This document shows positions 1 to 8,540 of a stretch of DNA of 21,174 nt, in pieces. Positions within the stretch are counted from its first letter, which is position 1, and every line of letters begins with the position of its first letter. Source of the stretch: Plantago elongata. Taxonomy: Eukaryota; Streptophyta; Magnoliopsida; Lamiales; Plantaginaceae. Both the position numbers and the translations under genes were made by a program. The stretch is taken from positions 1-21,174 of the forward strand of contig JAYMSP010003083.1 in NCBI GenBank assembly GCA_036897095.1. Reading direction: 5' to 3'. The notes under the pieces are model-generated. The model had not been told where the DNA came from. It saw only the letters and a list, made by a program, of their open reading frames with translations, and made no database searches.

Positions 1-122
1 GTTGATTTCTTTGATGATGATGCTTGTTTAATTTGTTTCAACTGACATGTGAATGTGTTTTGATTTAGTTTCCTATAACTATGGGATATATTTTATCAAT
101 TCTAGTGTATTTTATTTCAACT

Positions 123-235
123 TTACTAAAATTACTAATTTGTAGGAAGTTTATCACTAATTTGTAGGAAATTTTTCATGTATTACTAAAGTGTAAGAAG
201 TTTTTAAAAGTTACACTAATTTGTAATTATCTCTA
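123..235. repeat. Degenerate direct repeat (actaatttgtaggaag-type unit)
   Basis: The motif actaatttgtagga occurs twice (about 133-146 and 156-169), and looser copies (actaaagtgtaagaag, actaatttgtaatta) follow to about 229. Spacing is irregular at roughly 23-34 bases, so this is a decayed minisatellite-like array rather than a clean tandem repeat. No function is implied. Confidence 0.5.
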
Positions 236-460
236 AAACTTATCATTCTTGTACAGGTTAAGCGCAAGACACAATTTTTAGATATTACAAATAACACCAC
301 CATTATAATAATTTAAACAATAGTTCCTTAACTTTAAAGAATTACAATTTTATTTAAAAAAACATTACAACGAGTTCATTCGAATAAAAAAATTTGAAAA
401 GACTTACAGAAGATCCGAAAAAAACACGAAGATCTGGTGAACAGAAGAACTACTCACCGG

Positions 461-672
461 AGGCGGCAAGAAGCTCCGCCCGACATTGGAGTAGCAAGTC
501 GGAGTAGTACTCTACTCTGATCAGGAGAGCTCTGCTCCAGATTGGAGGAGAGTAGCTCCGCTTTGCTCCGGTCTGGACTCCGATCTGGAGGAAATCCTGC
601 TCCGATCTCCTCCAGATCAGAGAAGGGAGCAGATGCTCCGATCTGCCAGATTGGAGAAGTCGCTCCCTGCTA
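461..672. repeat. GC-rich block of degenerate ctccgatctgg motifs
   Basis: This roughly 210-base block is clearly more GC-rich than its surroundings. It is built from recurring variants of ctccgatctgg, gctccg and ggagtag in both orientations. One perfect 11-base inverted pair (gatctggagga at 582-592 and tcctccagatc at 608-618, 15-base loop) could form a hairpin. It has no long reading frame and no recognised family. It may be an internal part of an unidentified repeat or a captured gene fragment. Confidence 0.5.
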
Positions 673-976
673 ATGTAGGGTTGAATCTGTGATTGCTATT
701 TTCGAACAATATAAACATCTTTAATTCATTATTATTTGCAAAGTATAGCTGATGATTGTATAATATTGATTTTAATTGTGTTATTCATATATTTCCGAAC
801 ATGTGATAATTTAAGAAATTTTAGAAAAAATGAGACTAATTATATATTTATATTAGTTGAAGGGCATTTTGTAATATATGAAAAAGTGTCTATGTTTACT
901 TATTAGCATTTCAATCCATCTTCAGCATTACATACATCCACCATCTTTCCCATCACATACAACCCCCGATTTCAAC

Positions 977-1046
977 TCCATCTTCTTCCTCCCTTCTTAT
1001 TCTTCCCTTCTTCATCTTCTTCTTCTTCAAAAAAAAAAAAAAAAAA
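977..1046. repeat. Pyrimidine tract followed by an 18-A run
   Basis: About 50 bases of almost pure C/T (ctt and cttc units) run to 1028 and are followed by 18 consecutive A residues at 1029-1046. On the plus strand a C/T stretch of this kind resembles a plant 5' leader, and an A run could be a retroposed tail, but no recognisable exon or target-site duplication is associated with it. Simple-sequence DNA is the safest reading. Confidence 0.7.
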
Positions 1047-1349
1047 CTCTGATCGTAGCTATTTACATCTTTAACCAGAGTTCGATCGGAACTCTTGTGG
1101 GGGCAATACATAGCTCGCCGGAGCTTTTCCAAAGAAAATGAAGAAGGAAGGACGACGATATATTGGTGGTTAGTGTGGAAGATGGTTGGAGATGGAGGAA
1201 TCATTTTTTAGTTTAATAAAATTTAGGAATTGTGGTTTGGATGAATAATGTAATTTCATAAATATTTGAGTCTGACATATAATAAAACAAAACTTATAAA
1301 TTGCAATTGAGTCTTTTCCAATTAAATTTTAGTTGATCAACTCAGAAAA

Positions 1350-2793
1350 TGTTAGGAATATCTGTTATATTTTTGATCAATCACCATATGACTTATCTTT
1401 AGTACAGAAAGGTGATTAATACTCTTAGTTCACTTGAACATTGTAAAAGAGGAAATCACTTAGTATGTTAGTCTAGTTAAACTTGTAATACGATTATTAG
1501 GTCTCTGAATGTAATTTTATTTTGAGAAGACCATGAAGAAGGTTCCTAGCAATGGAGTTTAATCGAAGATCTGAAGACTGAAGATTGTGCAAGTTTGATG
1601 AAGACATAAATGATTAGTCTCCTCAGAAAGACTATGTTCAGAAAGTCTTTGTATAGTGCTTGTAGTACATTACACCTCTCCGAAGATATGTCACTAATGA
1701 GTCAAGGAGCATGCTAGCTTTGAGAAAGGCACATGTGTCCGTTGAGACTACATAACAAGACATAGTAAAGTATATTAATTACACCGACTGAAAAGTCGTT
1801 CCAGCAAGCCCTCTATGAAAAATGAGATAGTGACTTCTGAGTACTTATTTCAAGATATCAACGAATTGAATTATGAGAAGCTCTAACGGATACTATTTGA
1901 ACGACTCTTAAATTCATCAATAGATATCAACACTTAGAAGCTGACAAATGCACACACGAACTATGCTCATACTTTCATATCAAGCAAGTATTCTCTCAAG
2001 CATTCATACTACAATTCTCCAACCTTACAGTTGCGACCATACTGCTCGAAGAATTACTAGTAGTTCTAAGTGTCTTGAACATTAACAAGAGCTTGCTTGA
2101 TTATCTGTGAAAGAGTTGAACACTCAGATACCCTTTCTAAAGTTCATTCTCCAGAACATATATCAACAATTGGGTCAGAAAGGAGAATCCTACTATATGT
2201 TGAATAAGTATATTGAGTAGTGTTATCTCCTCTAGCTCTCTGTTATAATAGCTGAAAAGTCATTTAAGAGTAGCTTGACAATCATCATATAACCAACACC
2301 ATCAAGGCATGGAGTACATGGAGTACTTGATTTGAGAAATCAAGGAAAAGCTCCAAGGTTATCTTGAGTACATGAAGTACTTGACTTTAGAAGCTAGGAA
2401 ACAACTCAGGGGGAACATTTGGTTGGGAACCATTTATTTGTAGGGATCTTGGAATAGGATATTGTAAGGAGAACTCAATTATATGTTCTAGTGAATTCCA
2501 GGTCTCAGAAAGGCCGAAGTGGACTAGTTAGAGGATTACGGCACCTCCAGATACTACTATAAGTTGTTGTGTTATTTACTTATTGTATTTACATTCCAGC
2601 ATAACACTCACACACATTATTACTGCAAAGCACATTTACGTTTATCTATCGCTTAAAGTCTTCCGCTCTTTGAATCTAAGTATCAGAAACTCCCAGGGTT
2701 TCTGAGAAAAACTGTTTATCGACGAAAGTTTGAAAAGACTATTCACCCCCCATCCCCCTCTAGTCTTTTCCTTTGCTGTTATATGGACCAACA
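1350..2793 (+). mobile_element. Solo LTR of a large-LTR copia (SIRE-like) element
   Basis: The segment opens with TGTTAGGAAT and closes with GGACCAACA, the TG...CA ends of an LTR. Near its 3' end is a C-rich stretch (attcaccccc at 2741-2750, then ccccctctagtc), which I recognise from the 3' part of SIRE/Maximus-type plant LTRs. The 5-base flanks are gaaaa (1345-1349) and taaaa (2794-2798), four of five matching, as expected for an old target-site duplication. No gag or pol sequence and no second LTR adjoin it, so it is best read as a solo LTR left by recombination. It contains an imperfect internal repeat with ggagtacatggagtacttga near 2311-2330 and a related copy near 2365-2385. Length is 1,444 bp. 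Family assignment rests on memory of the end motifs only. Confidence 0.72.
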
Positions 2794-3588
2794 TAAAATA
2801 ATTTTGACTAGGATGTAATTATTGCCAATCAGAGGTTGAATATGTAATTAGCTTAAATTTAAGGGGTACCTTAAGTAATTTGACTCTTATTTTAACAATT
2901 TAATTTGCATTTGCATACGAAAATAGTGAATGAACATTTAAAACAAAACATTAACAAGATATTAAAACTATAATTGAAACATACCGCACATTAAAATCAT
3001 CGCATCATATCTTAAAACATTATCAAAAAACATTAAAAATGTTATATTAGAACTTTCAATGCTAACTACTCCAAACTATAACATAATCTATTAAAAACAT
3101 ATCGAAAAATGTGTATTTCGACATTTTTTTAAAAAACTCGACCGGTCAAACTGCTAATTCACCAAACTCGCCAAAATTCACAAAAATATCTGTATTTTCC
3201 TATTTTAGTTTGAAAAGTCTTTTTCAAGACTTTCTCCGATTTAGCAATGTCATAGTTCGAGATATCAAAGTAAGAGGATCGAACCATTTTTTGTCCAACT
3301 ATTCAGAGGTTTGAAACCTACTATCAGGGCATATTCTTTTTTTTTTTTGGTATTTCATATTTAGTTTATATACAAAATTGGAAATCAATTTCTATGGTGG
3401 TCTTATCCATTATATTTTTGCATTTTAGGAAAAGTTTAGCAGTTAAAATATCTTAACCAAAATATATTTTAGATGAAGAAATATTTAATTTATCTATAAA
3501 TTTGTGGCAATACCTATAGGGTTATGATTATATGGTAAATCTTTTGTTATTTTTCGATTTTTCGTTGGTACATACCCACTAATTCAAT
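2794..3588. other. AT-rich intergenic sequence
   Basis: Nothing gene-like is supported. The sequence is AT-rich with many A/T runs, including a run of ten T near 3340-3350. A 67-codon frame at 3111-3314 shows no family features. No terminal inverted repeats were spotted here. Confidence 0.55.
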
Positions 3589-3589
3589 T

Positions 3590-3690
3590 GAGCAATATCC
3601 GACCTTTTTTAAGGGGACGGTTGTCCCAACAGTGTCTTTTACATCCATAAGACTCAAACTCGATCCTTGACATTTTAGCCAACCACCATG
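3590..3690 (-). mobile_element. Truncated SINE copy A
   Basis: Read on the minus strand, this segment parallels SINE copy B at 3898-4024 along most of its length. Shared blocks are ttggct, then gagtttgag...ttatggatgtaaaa, then a G/C-rich stretch ending in ggtcggatattgctc. Relative to copy B it lacks roughly 20-25 bases between the box-A-like and box-B-like parts, and box A is degraded (ttggctaaaatg). It is therefore an older, deleted relative of the same family. Confidence 0.6.
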
Positions 3691-3756
3691 GGTAGCATGG
3701 TTTTATTTTATTTTTTATTTTTATAATTTTTCACTCGTATCCGCTTATGCGACTAA

Positions 3757-3889
3757 GGCTGTGTCCTCTTCAACTGAGATTTACTGAACTGAACCGAAGT
3801 GGACTGAAGTGAAGTAAAGTATAAATTATAACTAAGTCGAACTGAACTGAACTGGACTGAAATGATTTTCAAATGAAAAGAACACAACC
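3757..3889. mobile_element. Tourist-like (PIF/Harbinger) MITE, 133 bp
   Basis: The ends are inverted repeats: ggctgtgtcctcttcaa on the left, and the right end reads ggttgtgttcttttcat on the opposite strand. Both sides are flanked by TAA (3754-3756 and 3890-3892), the 3-base duplication typical of PIF/Harbinger elements. The interior carries repeated actgaactgaactg units. It has no coding capacity. It sits exactly between two related SINE copies. Confidence 0.72.
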
Positions 3890-3897
3890 TAATCTAG

Positions 3898-4024
3898 CCG
3901 AGCATTGTCGGGCCCTTTTTGATAGGGCGGCTCTCCAAGCGGTATTTTTACATCCACAAGGTTCAAACCCGAGACCTTACTTAAGTGAACTCAAGTCCCT
4001 TATCACTTGAGCCAACAACCGTTG
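3898..4024 (-). mobile_element. tRNA-derived SINE copy B
   Basis: On the minus strand the head contains a box-A-like tggctcaagtg (complement of 4004-4014) and, about 34 bases on, a box-B-like ggtttgaacct (complement of about 3959-3969). This is the internal RNA polymerase III promoter layout of tRNA-derived SINEs. It is followed by a family-specific body ending near gcccgacaatgctcgg. Copy A at 3590-3690 shares the body, which shows that this is a dispersed repeat and not a tRNA gene. Exact ends and target-site duplications are unclear. Confidence 0.68.
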
Positions 4025-4106
4025 GTGCATAGTTTTAGTTCAATCACAAGACAACAATGGAATTTCAAGAATTCAAAAAGTCATAAAAGGTAGAATGTAT
4101 CATATA

Positions 4107-4377
4107 CTACATCCGTCCCAAATTGAAAGTCCCAGTTTAACTTTTTATGGTCAATGTTTTCAAACTTCGTATGCGAATAACTCATAAGTAATGTTGGTAA
4201 AAAAAATAAAAATATATATATTAAAGATTATAAGTTATATTTTCATTATATATTTTTCAAAAATTCATTAAAAATATCATATATATTAAAAATATCATAT
4301 ATGAGTAAATCAAACTTAAAATTAAAAAATATTGACCATGAAAAGTCAAACTGGACTTCCAATTTGAAACGAGGAAG
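4107..4377. mobile_element. Stowaway-like (Tc1/mariner) MITE, 271 bp
   Basis: Long terminal inverted repeats are visible. The left end reads ctacatccgtcccaaattg and the right end, on the opposite strand, cttcctcgtttcaaattgg. The match continues through agtccagttt and ttatggtcaat for about 48 bases with a few differences. Both ends are flanked by TA (4105-4106 and 4378-4379), the Tc1/mariner target duplication. The interior is AT-rich and non-coding. Confidence 0.85.
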
Positions 4378-4543
4378 TATCTATCAGTTATTGAACATAC
4401 AGTACCAAAATCTCAAAACCCCTAATTACAAAACACCACAAAATCTAATAAGAGATCAAGATAAGTAACATAAGGACGGCCTATGATTTTAAACAAGTCA
4501 TCTATATTATTAATTAAAATGTCTATGTTAACAAAATTTTGTT

Positions 4544-4747
4544 TGTTAAAAGAAAAAGAGAGAAGAGAGGAATATAGAGTTTATTCTATAGTGTAAAATG
4601 AGAATACAAGTTAGGGGTATTTATACATGAGTAAATTGAGTCCAAGGGACTAGGAGTATATGAGGCACCCACTACTCCACTACTCCACTAACCATAACAC
4701 CAATAAACTCCTTAATCATCCATTAACATGTACATTTATCTCTAATA
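4544..4747 (-). repeat. 3' LTR of the copia element
   Basis: On the minus strand it begins TATTAGAGATAAAT (the expected TG changed to TA) and ends TTTTAACA. It aligns with the right LTR through shared blocks such as gaatatagagtttattctata and cactactccacta. Compared with that LTR it keeps about 17 extra bases holding a TATA box and has an extra tactccac unit near 4671-4686. A minus-strand AATAAA lies at 4580-4585 near the LTR end and may be the old polyadenylation signal. Confidence 0.85.
4618..4625 (-). promoter_or_regulatory. TATA box of the LTR promoter
   Basis: The minus strand reads TATAAATA here, upstream of the LTR's R-like region. The equivalent position in the other LTR (about 11330) is deleted. 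Its position in the LTR fits a retrotransposon promoter, but transcription is inferred only. Confidence 0.55.
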
Positions 4748-4760
4748 CTCTCCTGAGATG
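4748..4760 (-). other. Polypurine tract candidate
   Basis: Read on the minus strand, the purine-rich ccatctcaggaga ends immediately before the 3' LTR, where the plus-strand primer of an LTR retrotransposon is expected. It is short and interrupted by pyrimidines. Confidence 0.5.
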
Positions 4761-4929
4761 GACATGAGTTGATGATTGTTGGTATGCGGGAGAAATACTG
4801 TCTCATTAAAAACCTTGTTAAGAAAAATCCAGTGGGATAAAAATTTAATCAAGGGAAAAAGAGTGTAGTGCGTAACCAATTCCCCTGAATAAAGTATCAC
4901 ATCACTTCCTTGAGCTGTCGCATTTTAAT

Positions 4930-5420
4930 CTTTCAAACCAATTTATCAAATGATGATGATGGAAGTGATTTAGTGAACAAGTCTGCCAAGTTGTCGATTG
5001 ATCGAATTGTTGGACTTGGATGGAGCCTTCCTTTTGTAGATCATCGGTGAAGAAAAACTTTGGTGATATGTACTTTGTTCGATCACCTTTGATGAAGCCT
5101 CCCTTCAGTTGAGCTATGCATGATGCATTGTCCTCATTTAGAACAGTTGAAACTTCCTTCTTGAATGTAAGGCCACATGTTTCTCGAACATGTCCAGTTA
5201 AAGATCTTAACCAAACGCACTCACGACTTGCTTCATGAATTGCTAAGATTTTGCATGGTTAGAAGAAGTAGCAGATAAAGTTTTCTTAACATAACGCCAT
5301 GAACTCGTTGTGCCTCCACATGTAAACAAATAACATGTTTGTGATCGAGCTTTGTGGGGATCAGATAAATATCCCGCATCGGCATATCCAATAATTCTGG
5401 ATTGCTACATTTTAGATAAT
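4930..5420 (-). pseudogene. copia RNase H domain, frameshifted
   Basis: Translated on the minus strand, the region gives IGYADAGYLSDPHKARSQT (around 5350-5390), which is the start of a copia RNase H with its first catalytic Asp. It continues with SATSSNH, then a stop in place of the usual EI, and resumes as IHEASRECVWLRSL, KGDRTKYISPKFFF and DDLQKEGSIQVQQ. The final part (SIDNLADLFTKSLPS-type sequence near 4965-5005) is in another frame. At least three frame changes or stops separate these pieces. No intact enzyme is possible. Confidence 0.85.
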
Positions 5421-6420
5421 ACAAGCCCATATCCATTGTGCCTCGTAAGTATCGCAGTACTTGTTTAACTCCAGTCCAATGTCTGCAAGTTGGAGAAGAA
5501 CTATACCTTGCTAGTAAACTAACAACAAAAGCTATATCAGGTCGAGTATTGTTAGCAAGATACATCAGTGCACCAATAGCACTAAGATATGGCACTTCAA
5601 GGCCAAGAAGTTCTTCATCATCTTCACGAGGTCTAAATGGGTCTCGTTTCACATCAAGAGCCCTTACAACCATGGGGGTATTTATCAGATGAGATTTATC
5701 CATTTTAAATCGTTTCAACAGTCTTTCCAAATAATTGGACTGATGGATAAGCGTGCCATTTGCCAAGTGCTCAATTTATAGACCCAAACAATATTTTATT
5801 TTTCCGAGGTCTTTCATTTCAAATTCATTTTTCAAAAACTCGACTGCCTTTGCTAACTCTTTAGGTGTTCCAATAATATTCAAGTCATCGACGTAGACAA
5901 CAATAATGACAAATTTTGATCTTGATTGTTTGATGAAAACACATGGACAAATAGGATCATTTGTGTACCCTTCATTTTTCAAAAATGTGCTCAAACGATG
6001 GAACCACATTTGTCCCGGTTGTTTTAGTCCATATAAAGATTTATTCAACTTAATTGAATAACCGTCTCGGGATTGTCCTTCAGTCATTTTGAATCCCTCA
6101 AGGATTTTCATGTATATGTCATTTTCCAGTGAGCCATACTAATAGGCTTATCTCGACGCATTTCAAGTTTCTCATGTATAGCCAGACTTAACAGATTGTG
6201 AAATGTAATCGCATCCATCACATTAGAATACGTCTCTTCATAATCAATTCCAGGTCTTTGAGAAAAATCATGTACGACAAGTCTTGATTTATATCGAGCA
6301 AATTCATTTTTCTCATTTCTTTTTCGCACAAATACCCACTTTGTCCAATGGGTTTTACACCATTAGGTGTATGGACGACAGGTCCGAAAACTTCACGTTT
6401 TCCAAGAGAGTTCAATTCTG
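5421..6420 (-). pseudogene. copia reverse transcriptase, broken
   Basis: Recognisable blocks in order are: SLGKREVFGPVV and GVKPIG (6415 onward); RKRNEKNEFARYKSRLV and SQRPGIDYEETYS (6329 onward); YGSLENDIYMKILEGFKM; SLYGLKQPGQMW; and an intact YVDD catalytic box at 5884-5895. Thumb and connection follow (LERLLKRFKMDKSH, ARYSSSP, VLRYLRGTMDMGL). There is a one-base loss after GVKPIG near 6345. There is also a deletion that removes most of the first catalytic-Asp motif (usually DVVTAYLYG) near 6140-6150, with a frame change. A CAA-to-TAA nonsense codon lies at 5776-5778 where the family has LGLQIEH. A last frame change precedes RNase H. Confidence 0.9.
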
Positions 6421-7101
6421 CAGTAATTGGCTATTTCCATTTTGACCAATCATTTCTACGACTACATTCTTTTATAGACATAGGTTCAAGATTCTCATTT
6501 TGTTCCACAATATCACGCGCTACATTATATGAGAATATTGTGTCGACATCAATTTCACTTCGGTTCCATGTCATTCTATTCACGACATAATTTATCGAGA
6601 TTTCTTCATTTTCAACAATTTCAGGTACCTGAATCCCTTTTTCATTGTCGTGTGACTCATGAGGAGTCTTATCAGCTTTTTCCTCAAACGAGCCATTATT
6701 TGCTCCTTTCGTTTTCGAGGATTTTTATCTTTGGAACCGACTGGTCTCCCACGCTTCATGGGTGGCTTAAACTCATTTGAAAGTTGTCCTTTAGGCACTT
6801 CAATTCTATTTGGAGCATTTGCAGCTGTAATATAAGATTTCATAACTCTTTTTAGATTAGTAAATGAGTCTGGCAATTGATTCGCTAGAGTTTGTAAATG
6901 AATTATCTTTCAAACTTCTTGTTCACATTGATTTGTTCGAGTATCAAAACTAGACAATGATAATTCATTCCAAAATATACTGCTTTCCAACTTTTCCAAC
7001 TGCTTATTCTCTCTCCATCGTTGAAAATTTTGATTCATCAAAATGGCAATCAGCAAACCTTACAGTAAATAAATCTCCAATAGATGGCTCCAATTACTTG
7101 A
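6421..7101 (-). pseudogene. copia pol linker between integrase and reverse transcriptase
   Basis: The best preserved piece is at 6592-6876 on the minus strand: PNRIEVPKGQ, then the basic KRGRPVGSKDKNPRKRK, a sequence I recognise from the integrase C-terminal / linker part of plant copia polyproteins. Sequence on either side is copia-like but in shifting frames, with stops near 6590 and 6880-7100. No catalytic residues are expected in this linker. Confidence 0.75.
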
Positions 7102-7925
7102 TTATTGAAGGAGATTCATAACCAACATATATCCCCATTCTTCTTTAGGTCCCATCTCAGTGCGTAGTGGTGGAGCTATTGGCACGTAAATCGCACATCC
7201 AAAAATTTTAAGATGAGATAGGTTTGGTTGATAATCATATACCATTTGCATGGGGGAGAACTTATGATAGCCTGTTGGCCTGATGCGAACAAGTGTTGCA
7301 GCATGTAAAATTGCATGTTCCCATGCTGAAGCAGGGAGCTTAGATTGCATTAGTAATGGCCTTGCAATTAATTGGAGGCGTTTAATAAACGATTGAGCCA
7401 TACCATTTTGTGTATGGACATGTGCAACATGATGATCAACTTTTATGCCAATTAACATGCAATGATCATTAAATGCTTGCGATGAAAATTCAACGGCATT
7501 ATCAAGATTTTTGCAATGCTATTGATTGGAGAATCGGGAAAGTGTGCTCGTAAACGAATTATTTGGGCAAGCAATCTTCCAAATGTCATATTACGAGTAG
7601 ATAATAAGCACACATGTGACCATCTTGTAGATGCATCTATTGAGACCATAAAATATTTGAATGGTCCAGATGGTGGTTGCATAGGTCCACAAATATCTCC
7701 CTGAATTCTTTCAAGAAAAGAAGAACTTTCATATCCAACATTTTCATATGATGACTTTATAATAAATTTGCCTTTAGAACAAGCTCCACGTGAGAATTCA
7801 TCAGTTTGAAACTTCTTTTGATTTTTCAACGTGTGGCCATATTGATTTTCAATAATATTCCGCATCATCATTGATTCGGGATGACCGAACCGGTCATGCC
7901 AAACTTTAAAGGTGCTATCAATTTA
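7102..7925 (-). pseudogene. copia integrase, inactivated
   Basis: The minus-strand frame begins after a TAA stop (7923-7925) with KVWHDRFGHPES, the two-His part of the HHCC zinc finger. The Cys pair is damaged: EFSRGACSKGK has Arg (CGT) where the family has the first Cys. The catalytic core starts with FLERIQGDICGP (first Asp kept) and DASTRWSHVCLLSTRN. A frame change near 7510 then precedes LDNAVEF, which holds the second Asp. Exactly 35 residues later the catalytic Glu is replaced by Gln (NGMAQSFIKR). Conserved downstream sequence LIARPLLMQSKLPASAWEH and LSHLKIFGCAIYVPI runs to about 7140. The changed zinc and catalytic residues plus the frameshift and stop make it non-functional. Confidence 0.92.
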
Positions 7926-8160
7926 TGTTGCCATAGCATAAGCTTCAATTGCTCTTATTTTAGTGCTATACAACCTGTAGGACATTTTCGGTAGTCTTTC
8001 CAAGACATTTTTCTTACCGGATATCACTGATGTGATATAAAGAAATTCTTCGTCATTTTCACACATGGTCTCAACATGATATTCATTTCGTCGAATATCT
8101 TTAAAGCTCAACAAATTCGGTTGAGATTTAGAAGAATATAATGCATCTTCTATAGTAAAT
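7923..8160 (-). pseudogene. copia GAG-pre-integrase segment
   Basis: On the minus strand the sequence reads TKFTIEDALYSSKSQPNLLS followed by FKDIRRNEYHVETM and LYITSVISGKKNVLERLP, typical of the region between copia protease and integrase. It is joined to the protease by a single-base deletion (near 8162) and separated from the integrase by an in-frame TAA at 7923-7925. The frame after that stop is the same, so this is a nonsense mutation rather than a frameshift. Confidence 0.82.
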
Positions 8161-8389
8161 TTTGTCCATGTGGTAGTATTATATTTGCTCTTTTGGAGCC
8201 TTCAATTAATTTCGGACTACCATAAATTGTATTGACATTCGCTTGTTTCATGGACAAGTAATCGTAGTACTTGACATTATTAAATATGCTATATGTTGCT
8301 ACACTATCTGCCAAGCATATTTCCGCCTCGTTTGCCTCAGATGTTGCTATATTGTCTTCAAGAAATAAAATAATAATAATAAGCAACAT
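8150..8389 (-). pseudogene. copia protease
   Basis: The sequence EICLADSVATYSIF holds the aspartic-protease active-site region, normally LADSATTHTIL. Asp and Ser are kept and Ala is changed to Val. It continues ANVNTIYGSPKLIEGSKRAN and IILPHG, as in plant copia polyproteins. One base is missing right after HG, so the frame ends prematurely at 8150. The stretch 8390-8540 upstream is AT-rich and does not encode a clean gag-protease junction. Confidence 0.82.
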
Positions 8390-8540
8390 AATAAAATTAA
8401 AAACGTGATTTTACTTCAATGACAAGAGTACATTATGACAAGAAATTTAAATTCTACATGCTAGAAAATTCAAATCCTAAATGCAAGAAAGGAAAAACAT
8501 TTGAAAAAAAAAAGAAACAACTTAAACTTGGGCACTTGCA

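Larger units (their letters stand above)
1..1349. other. AT-rich intergenic region, no gene seen
   Basis: No open reading frame here resembles a known protein. The stretch holds three low-information blocks listed separately: a degenerate direct repeat near 123-235, a GC-rich block near 461-672, and a pyrimidine tract with an A run near 977-1046. The remainder is AT-rich sequence without clear inverted-repeat ends. An 87-codon plus-strand reading frame at 878-1141 runs through the pyrimidine and poly-A tract, giving Ser/Leu- and Lys-rich protein, and is judged spurious. Confidence 0.6.

Noticed and set aside
878..1141. 87-codon plus-strand frame near the C/T tract
   Set aside because: It runs through simple-sequence DNA and the A run, giving a Lys stretch, with no recognisable domain.
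953..1204. 83-codon minus-strand frame over the same tract
   Set aside because: Its Phe/Lys/Glu runs simply translate the poly-T and purine tracts.
3960..4014. A tRNA gene suggested by box A and box B
   Set aside because: The surrounding sequence recurs at 3590-3690 and no cloverleaf with paired acceptor arms is apparent; a tRNA-derived SINE explains it better.
5438..5692. Plus-strand 84-codon frame
   Set aside because: It is antisense to the reverse transcriptase connection region.
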